Assembly (NCBI GenBank): GCA_002059205.1
Contig: MVCQ01000083.1
Coordinates: 1 to 6,268, forward strand
DNA: 6,268 bases
Direction: 5' to 3'
Origin: Candidatus Latescibacteria bacterium 4484_107
Lineage (GTDB): Bacteria > Latescibacterota > 4484-107
Position numbers and translations under genes: made by a program. Every line of letters begins with the position of its first letter. Positions within the stretch are counted from its first letter, which is position 1. The notes beneath the pieces were generated by a model. It was not told the origin of the DNA and did not search any database. It saw nothing but the letters and a program-made list of their open reading frames with translations. Shown here in pieces: positions 6,256 to 6,268 of this stretch.

Positions 6256-6268
6256 TGGCTCGATTCCT

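Overview
The window is a compact stretch of bacterial chromosome with every recognisable gene on the minus strand, so transcription runs from high to low coordinates. The genes point to a Gram-negative bacterium: kdsD makes the precursor of KDO, a lipopolysaccharide sugar, and the glycine cleavage P-protein is of the split two-subunit (GcvPA/GcvPB) type. GC content looks moderately high by eye. The spacers hold degenerate inverted and short tandem repeats of a kind often seen in environmental genomes. I cannot name a phylum from this alone.

In the order of transcription: (1) 6255-5725, a nucleotidyltransferase-like gene broken into three pieces by two frame changes; (2) 5767-4772, kdsD, arabinose-5-phosphate isomerase with one SIS and two CBS domains, whose start overlaps the tail of the broken gene; (3) 4771-4646, a spacer largely filled by an imperfect inverted repeat; (4) 4645-3551, gcvT; (5) 3487-3107, gcvH; (6) 3052-1538, an AAA-type ATPase with a C-terminal DUF4143 region, lying inside the glycine cleavage operon; (7) a 136-nt spacer with a bulged hairpin and a second degenerate repeat; (8) 1401-55, gcvPA; (9) 58-1, a 7/8-nt tandem repeat that contains the gcvPA stop codon. 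gcvPB is expected just beyond the left edge.

GcvT, GcvH and GcvPA, with GcvPB and an unlinked dihydrolipoamide dehydrogenase, form the glycine cleavage system. It splits glycine into CO2, ammonia and a methylene group on tetrahydrofolate. KdsD belongs to a separate, envelope pathway. The ATPase and the broken nucleotidyltransferase are accessory genes of types scattered through many genomes, and nothing in the sequence links either of them to glycine metabolism.

No RNA gene, CRISPR array, transposase or convincing new multi-gene system was found. The items most worth a second look are the ATPase placed between gcvH and gcvPA, the repeat elements occupying the operon spacers, and the doubly frame-shifted nucleotidyltransferase.
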